Assembly: GCA_022702705.1 (NCBI GenBank)
Contig: CM040428.1
Span: 107,154,022-107,218,021, forward strand
Direction of reading: 5' to 3'
Length of the DNA: 64,000 nt
Source of the DNA: Papilionanthe hookeriana x Papilionanthe teres
Taxonomy: Eukaryota > Streptophyta > Magnoliopsida > Asparagales > Orchidaceae
Shown: positions 1 through 11,524 of the stretch, in pieces
How the letters are laid out: each line of letters begins with the position of its first letter
Position numbering within the stretch: position 1 is the first letter of the stretch
Made by a program: the position numbers and the translations under genes
Notes under the pieces: generated by a model
Seen by the model: only the letters and a program-made list of their open reading frames with translations
Databases searched by the model: none
What the model was told of the DNA's origin: nothing

Positions 1-1130
1 CTGGTTTTGACATTGGGTCCTTCAAGCCTACCCAAAATTACCAAAATTGCCCCTACAATCATAAAACTCAACAAAATTCCCCAAAAATTCCCCAAAAATT
101 ACCCAAAATTCCCAAAAATCCTAAAAATAATTATGAAACAATTCCCACTTCTTAAATCCACCAAAATACACCAATAACCTCCAAATAACCTCCCAATACC
201 GTAATTACCCCTTTTTGGCAAAAATTCCAAAAATTCCAAAAATTCCCAGAAAATTTCAAAAAATCCCAAATATTCCCAATTTCATATTATTCAACTACAC
301 CATAAGTCAACTTTGCCAAAATAACCCACGTTTATCAAAATCCCCAATTTGACCCATTTTTAGCATAAATGGACCCAATATCAAACCTAATCAACCTAAT
401 TTTGCCCAATTTCAATTCTAAACTTTCATTCAACATCCCCACTACCAATGTAAACCAAATCCAAGTCCAAATTGATTCCCATTTTAGTTCAATTACATTT
501 GAAATCCAAATCCCCAATTTTGCCCAATTAATCCAAAAATTCTCAATCATTTCTCCCCAAATTTCAATCCTAAACCTTTCATGGTACTCCCATGAAACCC
601 ACACAACCTTCAGTTACTCCAATTTGAGCCTAAGCTTAACCTAAATCCATTTAAAATTCAAGATGTCCTATTTTACCCTAAATGGGACACATGCCCTAAA
701 TCTACCAAATTGATTGGCCTAATCTTAAAATTTCCTCCCAATTGATGTTGGGAACTCTTCAATACATTACCCTAAACCATCTGAAGCTTTCAATTGGGTA
801 TAAATCTCACCTTAACGCAACTTAGGCCCAACTTGATCCAACCTTGCCCAAATAGACCAAAATAAAAAAACCCATCAAATTAACCTTTCAATTGAACTCA
901 AAACCCTTACATGACTCTTCATGGCAATCATTTCTACAATTTTGATCAAGACACATAGACCCAAATCAAATCCAAACTCAAGTTAGCCCAACCTAAACCC
1001 AAGTGAGCCAATTTGAACCTATGGCCTAGCCTAACCAAATTGAACCAAATGTGGCTGAACCAACCTATCCACAGCCACCATTTGAACCCTACGAACTAGC
1101 CAAGATCCACCTAGCCCAAGCTAACTGAGA
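1..1130 (+). repeat. G-poor, C/A-rich strand-asymmetric tract of LTR (element H)
   Basis: The + strand consists largely of CCAAA, CCCAAAAT and AATTCC words with very little G. The same tract occupies the first part of the LTR in P (34130-35460 and 54270-55590) and, reversed, in M. Stop-free stretches here come from composition and are not genes. Confidence 0.7.
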
Positions 1131-1199
1131 GATGGACCAAGGGTCCCAAATTTTAAGGTATCTCTTACCATAAGAAGATAAATCCTCTTTTGCCTCACC

Positions 1200-2280
1200 C
1201 CAAATCCTCCCTTACCTGGTTAATCACCATTAAACCCTGCCACCTGACTCACCGGACCTGGGGCCAGCTCCCCTGTACTTGCTGGCCGGCATAGTCACCG
1301 GAGGGGGTCAAAACCGAGAGCCACCACTTAGCTAAGCACACCCGAACTTACCCAATTGGCCACCTCAGCCAAATCAAACATTGGAGCTCTACTGCCCTCC
1401 ACCTAAGCAGTGGAATTCACCGCTCAATTGAACCCAAACCTAGCTGAATGGCCCTGGCCATTTAAGAACCTCTTCTCGGCCATGAGAAGGGTGCTGAAGG
1501 TGTTGAAATTTTTCTCAACAAAACCTACCCAAATCATTGCCAGAGCTCCTCCCAGCTAAGAGAAGCTCAGCTCCACTGTTTTCCAGCCTTCATCCTCACT
1601 GGCTGAGCTCAATTTTTGAGCTCAATCTCAGGACAAAAAATAGGACAACCCTAGAAACTCCACAGAAACCTAATTAAACTTGCCTACACCTTCACTAGAG
1701 GTAGAAAGAAGTTCCCCAGTGAAAGCCCCCTCACCGGACCAGCCAGTTCTTCTATCGGCCAAGGTTTGAAATCGGGCTTGGACGAAGTTGTACCTAAGCA
1801 TTTCACCAAGACCAGAGGCTTCATCCATAGGCTTCTTCGTCTCCAACGAACGAGCCGAGCACATTCAATCGAGGCTTCACCTCTTAAACCAAGGTATGGA
1901 AACTCCTCTTGCTCCCGAGCTTCCAGCGATTCTCCATTTTATTCCACTTGATTTTTATGCATGTTAGCCGTATAGATGTGTAGCCCTAGTCTAGACGTGC
2001 ATGTAGGAAGAAACCGCACTCGATTTGGCTGAGTATCGGGTGAGATATTAGGTCTAGAAGGTGGATAGTGCTTGGGTTAAGTCGGTTGGGGATGATTACC
2101 AGCAACCGTCGGATCGTGCGTGCATTGGATGGACGGCCAGGATCAAGCTGGACGGAAGTATGGAACGGAACCGCAGGCCATGTGGCTGCCGAGTCAGAGG
2201 GTGGCGCCGAATCAGGAAGCGACGCATGGTGCTTCGACCCGCCGTAGGTTGAGTTGGCGCCGCGTGGTTAAGTAGGAAAT
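1200..2280 (+). promoter_or_regulatory. GC-rich LTR block, candidate promoter and leader region (element H)
   Basis: The composition switches abruptly to GC-rich DNA between two A+T-rich stretches. It contains CCATTTAAG near 1455, at the place of the TATA-like CTATTTAAAC of element P, then a leader-like stretch and a splice-donor-like site. The block closes with GGCGCCGCGTGG (2256-2267), which is kept in all five LTR copies seen here even though H is strongly diverged. A role as core promoter and 5' leader is inferred from order and conservation. Confidence 0.4.
1888..1899 (+). promoter_or_regulatory. Candidate 5' splice donor in LTR leader (element H)
   Basis: The sequence ACCAAGGTATGG matches a plant donor (AAG|GTATG), with the intron starting at 1894. 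The equivalent AAAG|GTATGAGC is present in P (36416-36426) and in M on the minus strand (near 32049-32059). A matching acceptor CTACCCTTCAG ends at 5771, three bases before the ATG of the upstream ORF. Splicing would remove about 3.9 kb, including the AT-rich half of the LTR and the primer site. This is inference from motifs and conservation. Confidence 0.4.
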
Positions 2281-4930
2281 TCCAGATTTTCTGAATTATT
2301 TAAATCTGTGAATCTTTGAAAATCCATATCTTTGAGTAGAAAAATCACAAAATTAAACAAAAAATACTCTCTTGCTTAGTGAACAGAGGAGATTAATGTG
2401 GAAAAAGAATTGATCTATTTTGTTGAGTATTTTATTTTTAATTAATTTAATACTAATTTGAATATTTTTATTCTCCTCTCACACGCACAATTCACCATGA
2501 CATGAGACCATAGGGCTTTTATAGCCTCCGATCTTAGGAACATTCCCTGAATTTTTCAAGGCAAGAGGCTATGTCTTTATGGAGTTATCTATTTTCTAAA
2601 TTTTTATGCCTATTTTGGTATTTTAATTCCAATAATTAGCATAATGTTTGGAAAATTCTAGAAAAATTAGGATAGGTTCCTAATGATCAAAGGAACTCAG
2701 GGTAAATATGGTGTGGCTTAAAAAATGTGAATAATCCTAATGGTTCACTTAACCTAAAATCAACTTTGAATTAATTAAGGCAAATTAAAAATCAAAATAA
2801 TTTGGAATTAATTCTCTATTGATCTTTAGGGTCAGAGGAAACCCCATAAAAATTTTTGAAGTCAAATAAAAATGTTTTAACCCACTAAATAAATTATTTA
2901 AGTAACATGGCCTTTTTAAAACTTTAAAAATTCATAAAACTTAAAATACTTTTAAAAAATTCACTAAATTGGTTTTGGGGCCTCTCTGGTATCGGAGGAG
3001 TCTAGGAAAATTAAAATTGAAATTTTTCTAAAAACTTCATTTTTAACCCAACTTCTAATATTTTAATAATTAAAAAATTATAAAAATCATAAAAATATTA
3101 AAATTAATAAAAATGTTATGTTTGGTCCCCTAATCACTTGGGAACCAACCAAATATTTTTCCTAAGTCCCAAAACAAAGATATTGAATTTTAAAGGCTTA
3201 ATGTAATTTTTAATATTAAAAAAAAATTCCCATCCTTTTCACTAAAATAATTCTAAAAATTTAAGGAAAAATTATAAAAATACAAATTTATATCACTGAG
3301 TCCCTTGGGATCATAGAGATTTAATAAAAATATAAAATCCATTTTTCAACTCTAATTTGATTTTATAATTAATTAAGACTCCAAAACTCGAAATAATTAT
3401 AATAAATAAAATATAATTCAAAAACCACCAAAATTGGTCCAAGTGATCGTCTGGTCAATAGAAACTTCCCATAATTTTCCTAAGGACACAAATTTTCTTT
3501 TGATCATGTTATGAATTTTTCATTGAAAAACCTTATTTTTATTAAAACAATTATATAAATTAAATTAAAAAAAACAGAAAAATCACATTTCCTCCTCTCA
3601 TGTCTTCATAGAGATGTGATTAAGGTGACATAAAAATTTCAAGTTCATTTGAGCTTAATTTGATGAGTTATGAGATAAATAAGCTTAAAAGGGCATAATG
3701 GTAATTAAGGAATTTTAACCCTAACCAAAATTTAGGCTAAACCAAAGGGAAGGGGTAAAATACTTGATCTTAAGTCATTATTGGATGATTGAAACATAAG
3801 AGATTAAAGGGTAGAAACTCATTAATCACTTTGAACATTAAAGAAGAAACCTTTTTAATTAAACCATATAAACCTTGGAAGTTAATTAAGGGTGAATTAT
3901 TAAGGTTAAGGGATTTTGACTATAGAAGGATTTTAATTTATTAAATTGAATCCCTAAACTACAATTTGATCAAATATTATTTAAACATCAGTTAATGGGA
4001 CCCTAAAATGACGATTGGAACTAAAATCTAAAAAGAGAAGAGAATAATTATTTGAAATTGTATAACTAAATTAAAGGATATTTGGACTAATTTTGTAATT
4101 ATTTGAAAATCAAATTGAAACTTGTTTAAAATATTAACATTAATCTAAAATATTAAGATCATTTAAAACCTAAAGACTTAACTGAACTAAACAGCTTGAA
4201 CACTTTTCCAACTCAAAATGATTTAAAACGTTTAAAAAGACCAACTAAAACTTTATAACTAAAGTAAAAATCACTTTAAATCTCCAACTCAAAACTTCGA
4301 CTAAGAATGGTTAAAATCTTTAATGAACTGATTTGTCTCTTAAAGGCTTTCATTATCATAACTCTTAAATGAAGCATTAAATGAAATGTCACCTTACTCA
4401 CAAGGATAATCAAACATCCTAATTCACTGAGCAAGAGTAACCTGGGTGATTGATTCATCACCACAATGAAACTAACTGAACTTAAAATAATCCCTACAAT
4501 GTTTAAGAAGTTGTTCAGAATTCAATTCTGAGCACTTCTCTAACTTAACGGGATGTTTAAAAGAACAGTGAGACTTCATTGTTCTTTGGTGAATAAAATT
4601 ATCCTTAACAAACTACAAGAACCTAGACGTCATAGGAATTGACTAGCAATAGGATTAGGACTTTGGTAGACAACCAAGAGCCTTCCCTTAGCTTTACCTA
4701 AGTACTTGTTGCAAATATATAAATGCCTAAACTTGTTTTTAATGTGCAAGTAAAAATGATGGGAGTGCCCACCAGGTATGCATTTAAGTTTATTGCAAAC
4801 TTACATTCTGCAATTTATTAAATGTCTTACTTTCCTGTGCTTACAAATGCATCAAAATGATCGAACCCAGCATGTTTAAACAACTCAAAATTTAATCCCC
4901 AACCAAAATAAAACTGCAATTACAACTAAA
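2281..4930 (+). repeat. AT-rich part of element H LTR, no genes
   Basis: This stretch is A+T-rich, with short stop-bounded frames only. It aligns piecemeal with the AT-rich half of the P and M LTRs, for example the shared CTCCTCTCATGTCTTCAT segment near 3592. The (TTAAA)-type array of the other copies is missing. I see no gene or RNA in it. Confidence 0.65.
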
Positions 4931-4935
4931 ATTAA

Positions 4936-5056
4936 AACGTCTCGTTGGATGATCGGGAATCCCTCGGATGATGTAACCCACGTGTTGCTAACGAGATTTC
5001 CCACGGTCTAAATGAAAGTGTGGAACTCATTCAGTTGAGTTTAGCATATTCATTTG
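4936..5056 (+). promoter_or_regulatory. Conserved LTR block with G-box CACGTG (element H)
   Basis: About 120 bp is nearly unchanged between H and P (39762-39880) and recognisable in M (8570-8700, reversed), against a background where H is otherwise diverged. It contains the palindrome CACGTG at 4979-4984, the plant G-box core bound by bZIP/bHLH factors. M copies read CACGTA at this place. Selective retention suggests a cis function (enhancer, RNA element or packaging signal), which is inferred. Confidence 0.4.
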
Positions 5057-5211
5057 GAGGATTTAATTAAACATTTGAATTAAGCAGGGTTTGATTTAAT
5101 ATCCTAAAATTTTCAAACTTAAAATTATTTTTAAAATCAAATGCTACTTTTCAAATTATAAATATTTAAATTAAATTCACAACCTAAAAAAAATATATGC
5201 CGACAACTTTC

Positions 5212-5229
5212 TGGCGTCTCCGCTGGGGA
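5212..5229 (+). promoter_or_regulatory. Primer binding site of element H
   Basis: TGGCGTCTCCGCTGGGGA lies six bases after the LTR terminus CGACA. It matches the M site TGGCGACTCCGCTGGGGA except for one base. TGG followed by C and GACTCCG would pair with the CCA end, discriminator G and acceptor stem of a tRNA-Arg-like molecule, the primer type reported for Ogre/Tat elements. The tRNA identity is from memory of the family and not from a search. Confidence 0.75.
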
Positions 5230-5774
5230 AGAGTTCCTCTCTCCATCTTGATCAGATGGTTTTGCTTTCATAAATCGGTAGTAATTTCATGCCCCTAGTG
5301 GATCAAACTACCATTCTTCCGTTGACATATCTCGTTCATTCTTGTCTTGAACGGATATAGTCAACTCTTTTAGATTTCAAAGCCACTATTTAGACACCCC
5401 TAAACAGAATGGTTCCGGAATCATTCTACCTCTTAGAGATGGGGTGGACACCCAATAGGTGTTAGCTTAGGAGCGGTCACTCGGGTTGAGAAGTCTTGCG
5501 AGACTTTCTCTTCCTTTCCAGTTTTGGATTGGATCTCTTGCCTTTTCTGTACCCTTCCTCCCTTAACTGTTTAACCTTTTAATTAACGAACAACTTAATA
5601 AACAAACCTTTTTTTACAAGATCTGAAATACCTTATAAAGAAAACGAAAAGATAAATGAAAATGTGTTAGGACTCTTTTTCCGGAGAAATTCTTCGTTCA
5701 TCCTGGAAAGTTTTTTTGTTGTGACGAAAGAAAGCATGATTTAGAACTGACTTTTGGAATCTACCCTTCAGAAG

Positions 5775-6957
5775 ATGTCTGCACCGAAGCTGATTTTCTC
5801 CTTCACCAATGGACTGGAATTGGCGGTTAGCATGGACGAGCTGCCTGATGATGCGATCATTCACTTTGGACAGGGATTTGACAGTACGGACATTAAGTTC
5901 ACCGAAGTCACTCTCTTCGCACTGATGAACAAGGTACCGGAAATTGTTGATCCGATTGAGACGAATACCGCTGTTCATAGGAGGTTAACTGCTACCCCCA
6001 GGACTGTCATCTCTACCCCCACCGGTCTAGTCATCATGGCACCCACCCCGGCTCCCGCCAAAAGAAGTCCAAGTCATTTGATGAGCCTGTTACCGTGGAG
6101 GGTTTAGATTTTGCTGCAATACTGGCTGTGTTCGAGATAAGGTCCAGTTCAACATTTGCACGCTTAACCCGGACACAAAGGAGGAATAGGAGCAGAAAGA
6201 TCGCCAGAATCAGAAAGACTCGGGCTGCTGAAGCTACATTTCTTGAAGAGATTCCTGAAGAAAAAGAAGAAGAACTGTCTAAGATTTAACCACTGTTAGA
6301 ACGTAGTAGTTTCCACCCCCTCTCTGCTGCATCTGATGGAGAGGATGGTCGAAGAATCGTCGCTGCGTTACCTCTACCTGCATACTACAGTGACTGCAAG
6401 AAGAAGAAGATCAAGACTACACCTCTCACTCGATTGCGAGCAATAGTGGAGAAGTTAGCAAGGAAGGAGGGATGTCCCGTGTCAGAGATCCTGAGAAGAA
6501 TGGGACGAATACCAGTTAGATCCCGCCTCGGACCACAAGTAAACCCCGTCACTGCCATAGAAAGGCCAAGGAAGAAAGCACGTGCTAGCGAAAAAAGTTC
6601 GTCTGTCATTGTATCAGGTTACCATATTAGGGAACACACCACCTACCGACGCACAACCGACAGACCATCTGGTCCTAGGCTTTCTACTGCAAGAAGGATG
6701 GTGTGGCAACCTATTATTGTTGAATCGATGTCGACAGAACACTCTGGGAAGAGAAGTCTGATCAAAAAGCCCAAGTCTAAAGAGAGTGTCGCAGCTCTGA
6801 AAAAGACTCTTGAAGATGTAGCTCAAAAGTCGTTGCCCGAAAACTGTGAGACCATTTGGAAAAGACCACTTGAGGATGCTATATGAAAGCTAAGAACTGA
6901 CATCCAATGGTTAGCCAGGGAAATAAGAGAAGAGTTGGGAAATGAAGTGGATTCGTT
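5775..6957 (+). pseudogene. Upstream ORF (N-terminal to gag), unknown function, element H
   Basis: The region between the primer site and gag encodes a protein starting MSAPKLIFSFTNG, closely similar to MEAPKPIFSFTNG in M (27002, minus strand) and MEAPKRFF in P (41566). The H copy is open to 6107, continues in another frame near 6095-6289, and then runs mostly open to 6886. Shared later segments include a Lys/Arg-rich part and the stretch LPLPAYYSDCKKKK (H) matching LPRPAYYNDSRKKR (M). Full length would be about 400 residues. I recognise no domain. Ogre elements are known to have an extra ORF before gag, so this is probably its counterpart. It may be separate or an N-terminal extension of gag, since the frame can run into gag without a clear break. 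Confidence 0.6.
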
Positions 6958-6992
6958 CAGAGTTCATGGATGAAGAGTTCGCCGAGATCAAC

Positions 6993-7391
6993 ATGGTTGA
7001 GACCCGAGCATCGTCAACTCTACAGAGAGCTCCATCAACTTCAGAAGGAGATGAACCATAAGTAATGAGAGCACGTCTTTGAGAAAAGGATGACACGATC
7101 TATCAGATGGAAAAGAAGATGGAGGAGATGGCGGCTGCCTTAGCCACACTCCAGAGTCAGCCTTAACCAAAAAAAGAAACACTTCCAGAGATCATTCACA
7201 TTGAAGATGGTGGAAAAGAAATTACATCCGTCAATGGAGACGATCAACCAAAGAAGGATTCAGCTCAGAGCATGATTCTCGAAAAGGATATCAAGAATAT
7301 GGTGAAGCAGCAAGTACGAGAAGCCTTAGCCCAGTCTAAGAGTGGAGCATCTATTCAGATGTGTAGACCTTACCCTGAGGAATTTGATGCA
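6993..7391 (+). pseudogene. gag: Gag, 5' part, interrupted by element M (element H)
   Basis: The frame starting MVETRAS is the gag start also seen in M (25716) and P (42811). It encodes a Glu/Lys-rich coiled-coil-like stretch (EKKMEEMAAALATLQSQ) and the start of the capsid region (CRPYPEEFDA). Three in-frame stops at 7059, 7080 and 7164 correspond to Glu or Gln codons in M, so this copy was already or has become non-coding. It breaks at the target duplication ATGCA (7387-7391), where element M is inserted, and resumes in the same frame at 62436. Confidence 0.85.
7387..7391. other. Target-site duplication of element M (left copy)
   Basis: ATGCA directly precedes the LTR start TGTCGGCAT, and the same five bases follow the LTR end GGTCAACA at 62431-62435. 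Five-base duplications are normal for Ty3/gypsy integration. Confidence 0.93.
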
Positions 7392-9490
7392 TGTCGGCAT
7401 ATTTTTAGGTTGTGTGTTGTATTTTTTTAAAAGGGGTCGCCTACAGAAGTTGTCGGCGAATTTTAAATTTAATTTAAATAAGTAATTTGAAAAGTAGTTT
7501 TTGATTTTGAAAATAATTTTAAATTTGAAGATTTTAAGATATGAAATCAAACCGATCTCACATCCCAAATAGTTTATATAAACGAGCACCGCATCACAAA
7601 CCGTGTATCTATCCCTAAGGATAGACACACTGCTTGGTGGTGGGGCTCGGTTAAATAAACTAGAAGATTTGTGACATCCGTTTGGTCCGCGAACCAATTT
7701 TATAAGCCGACAAATTCCCTCGCTTAATATGAAAACATTAAACGGGGTTTATATTACTCGGGTTCTTTAAAATTCCCTATAAGGGCAAGCCCCTATAGTT
7801 AATTACATCTTAAGTGACGGGAATCACCTAAGAAAACTCTCGATAATAATCAATAATTCTGCTCTCAAGAATTTCAAAGTTTAAGGTTTTCAAAGGATTG
7901 AATTTTGGAAATCTCAATAGGGAATGGATCAAGTTTGGAACATTTTATTTTAAGAATTCAAAGGAAGAAAAGTAGGAGAAATTACGGATTCGAAGTGAAC
8001 TTCGATAATCTCCCGACTATCCTATTGTTTGGCTTGGATTTAGGAAAGTCCTAATATTTATTTAATGCTTTAATCTTGCCAATTTTAATTAATTAGGGCT
8101 TATATTTATATGATAGAATCATACAAATAGCTCGGAAGATATGAGGGTTTATGTCGTATCGGACGACTACCTCGGAGTCCTAAGACCGGTTAGGGCTTAA
8201 TTTGCAATGCAAATGCCTAACGAAGAGTTGAGGATTTATGTTGCACTAGGCAAACTACCTCGAAGTCCTATGGCTTTGTTGTTTAATTCTAAGAATGGTT
8301 TTGCTGATGTAGATTCAAGTTTCTGCGACGACGATGGCCGTGCTGCCCACCATGCTTCGAGCTCCTTGTTGTTGCGAGAGGTTTAGTTTTAGAAATCGTA
8401 AATCGGGGGATGAGAAAAGTGTTTTGGTTTAGAGAAGTCTTAATTTCCGAGTGTTTTTTGTGTTTTAATTAAAACAAATCTTAAAGTTGATTATAACGAC
8501 ACCGGTTAAGATCCCACGGTTCCATCCTTCCGGCATCATTATTTTTATCGGATTCACTTAGTCCAGATGAATTTGCTAAACTCAATCGAATGAGTTCCAC
8601 ACTTTCATTTAGACCGTGGGAAATCCCGTTAGCAACACGTAGGTTACATCATCCGAGGTATTCCGATCATCCAACAAGACGTTTTAATTTAGTTGTAGTT
8701 GTAGTTTTGTGTTCGTTTGTGATTAAATTTTGAGTTGTTTTATATTTTGAATGTTGTGGCGGTGAATTTTATCTTGTGGTGTCTTTTAATTTAGTTATGG
8801 GTTTCGGTTTTGGTTTCTATCCTAAAGGTGTAGGTTTTCATGCAACTTGTTGTTTATCATGCAAGAAAAGTAAGTGCGATGCGATTAAATAAATTGCGAT
8901 AAGGTAAATTGCAATAAAATAAAAGCGTACCTGGAGGGTCTTCCCGTCATTCCAAGCTGCACTTAAAACATGATTAGAACATTTAAGCAAGTTCCTAGGT
9001 AAAGCTAAGGTAAGGGTTATGGTTTTCTACCAAATTCCTAATCCTATAGCTAGTCATTTCTTATGACGTCTAGGTTCCTTGTGTTTTTGGTTTGAAGACG
9101 ATTTTCTTCATCAAAGAACAATTAAGTTCGGTTGTTCTTATAAATATCCTATCATATTGAGGAAGTGATTAAGAAGAATCTTAAACATCTTTTCGATATT
9201 TCTAGGATTGTTTGAAGTCCAAATGAATTTAATCATGTAAATGAATCGATCGTCCGAGGTTTTCAAGTTTTGTTAACTTGCTCGGTGAACTTAGGACATT
9301 TGAATATCCTTATGAGTGAAATGACATTTCATTTAATATTCCATTTAGGAGTTATAATAGTAAAAGCTCCTAAGAGCAAAATGATATTTAATGATTTGTG
9401 ATTTAATTTCAAATTAATGATTTAAGTTTGGAATAGTGTTCAAGTTATTTTAGATTTATTTTTGAGTTCTTTATGTCTTAGGTGATGTTA

Positions 9491-9715
9491 TTTAATTCAA
9501 CTTAATTTAATTTAATTTGATTTAATTTAATTTAATTTAATTTAATTCAATTTAGTTTGATTTGATGTTATATTAGATTAATTTGATTTAATTTAATTTT
9601 TTTTATTTAATTTAATTTGATTTAATTTAATTTAATTTAATTTAATTTTTAATTTAATTTAATTTAATTTAATTTTTAATTTGATTTAATTTGATTTAAT
9701 TTAATCTTTCATTTT
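9491..9715. repeat. (TTTAA)-type microsatellite array in M left LTR
   Basis: Irregular repeats of TTAAT/TTTAA words over about 225 bp. The array sits at the same LTR position as 29639-29862 (M right LTR) and as the longer arrays 38550-38975 and 58690-59112 in P. The length difference between M and P suggests slippage-driven expansion. Confidence 0.85.
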
Positions 9716-11524
9716 AATTTTAATTAAAATTTTAAAAGAATTCAATAACTTAATTTTAGTTTAATGATTAAGTCTTTTAATGTTTTAAATTTGAATCATT
9801 ATTTTAATTAAGAATTAAATATTAATGAAATGATTAATTTAGGGATTTTTTAAATTAAAGAATAAATCTCTTCCTAATAATGTCCTTATTTTAATAATTC
9901 CCATTTTATCATTCCTCCAAATTTAATCGATTATTTAATTAAGGTTTATTTCAATTATTTTAAATTGTTTAATGGGTTTCTACCCTTTGATTATTAAATT
10001 TCAATCATCCAAATCAGATTAGGATCAAATATTTTACTTATTAATTTTATTAAGCCTAAAGTTTTAATTAAAGGGGTTAAGATTTTAATTACCATTTTGC
10101 CCTTGAGCTTTAATAATTTCATAACTCACTAAATTGAGCTCAAATGAACTTGAAATTTTTATGTGACTTCACCCATATGTCAATAAAGACATGAGAGGAG
10201 AAAATGTGATTTTTCTGTATTTAATTTATTTATATAATTATTTTTGGTAGAAAATAAAGATTTCCAAGGAAAATTTAATAACATGACCAAGGGAAAGTTT
10301 CTGTCCTTAAGAAAATTAGGGAACATTCCTAATGACCAGAGGACCACTTGGACCAATTTTGGTGATTTTTTGAATTATATTGTATTTATTAGAATTATTT
10401 TAAATTTTGGAGTATTAATTAATTTAAAAACAGAATATAAGTTGAAAAATGAATTTTATAATTTTAAAAAATCTCTCTGATATCAAGGATTCCAGAGAAC
10501 TAAATTTTACAATTTTCTGATTTTTCTTTGATTTATTATAATTATTTTAGTGAAAATGCTAGAAAATACATTTTTTTTTAATTTTAAAATTACCCTAGAG
10601 CTTTAAAAATTAATATCTCACCAAATAGACCTAAGAAAAATATGGGGTTTTTCCTAAGTGATTAAGATTCAAAATGTGACATTTTGGTGAATTTTATTAT
10701 TTTTGTGATTTTTATTATTTTTTAATTATTAAAAATATTAAAATAATATTAAAAATCAACTTTTTTAGAAAATTGAAATTTTAATTTTCTTAAATTCCCC
10801 TGATATCAGAGAGGCTCCAAAACCAATTTGGTGAATTTTTGAAAGATATTTTGAAAGTTATGAATTTTTAAAGTTTAAAATGACTAAGTGGCTTAATCGA
10901 CCCAATTAATAGGGCTAACCAAGTCCAATTGACCTCAAATTTTTATGGTGGGTTCCTCTGATCCTAAAGGTCAGTGGAGAATTGATTTCAAGTCAATTTG
11001 ATGTATGGCTAGCTCTAATTAATTAGAGGCCTATTTTGAGTGTTTAAGCCAATTAGGGTTGTCTGAAATGAACTAACTCAAAACCTATTTTTCCTAGGGT
11101 TCTCCGGTCATAAGGAACATCACCAAATTTTCCTAGAATTTATTTCACAATATGCTAATTATTGGAATTAAAATACTCAAAACAATGACATGAATTTGAA
11201 AAATCAATAACTTTTTACGAGAGATGGCCTCGACCTTGGAAAATTCGGGGAATGTCCCCAAGTTCGAGGCTTCAAAAGCCCTATGGTCTCATGCCATGGT
11301 GAATTGTATGCATGCATGGAGAATTAAATGTATGCCAGAGAGTAAATAATTAATTAAAAATAAAATACTGGACAAAATTAATTAATTTCTTTTCCACATT
11401 ATTCTCCTCTATTCACTGAGCAAGAGGGTATTTTTATTTTATTTTCGTGATTTTTCTACACAAAGATATGGATTTTTAAAGTTCTGGCAATTAAATATAT
11501 AGAAAAATAGCTTATTTTCCTACT

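Larger units (their letters stand above)
1..5205 (+). mobile_element. Element H: 5' LTR, truncated by the window's left edge
   Basis: This is the right-hand part of the 5' LTR of the outermost Ty3/gypsy element. It ends in ATGCCGACA, the same terminus as the LTRs of the two nested elements, and is followed by a primer site. Order inside: G-poor tract (1-1130), GC-rich block (about 1200-2280), AT-rich half (2280-5205). It can be aligned by eye with the LTR of element P but is clearly diverged. It lacks the long (TTAAA)-type array and a block of roughly 1 kb that P and M carry before the LTR end. The copy is therefore older or from a different subfamily. The left terminus lies outside the window. 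Confidence 0.88.

Noticed and set aside
1..700. CCCAAA-type words suggesting telomeric or interstitial telomere repeat
   Set aside because: There is no regular CCCTAAA period. The tract is an irregular G-poor LTR segment shared by all elements.
9491..9715. (TTTAA) array as a centromeric satellite
   Set aside because: It is short, irregular and confined to one position of each M and P LTR.
10244..10480. 78-codon frame, repeated almost unchanged at 30390-30626
   Set aside because: The conservation is simply that of the two M LTRs. The frame is AT-rich, on the strand opposite to element transcription, and not open in the P LTRs.
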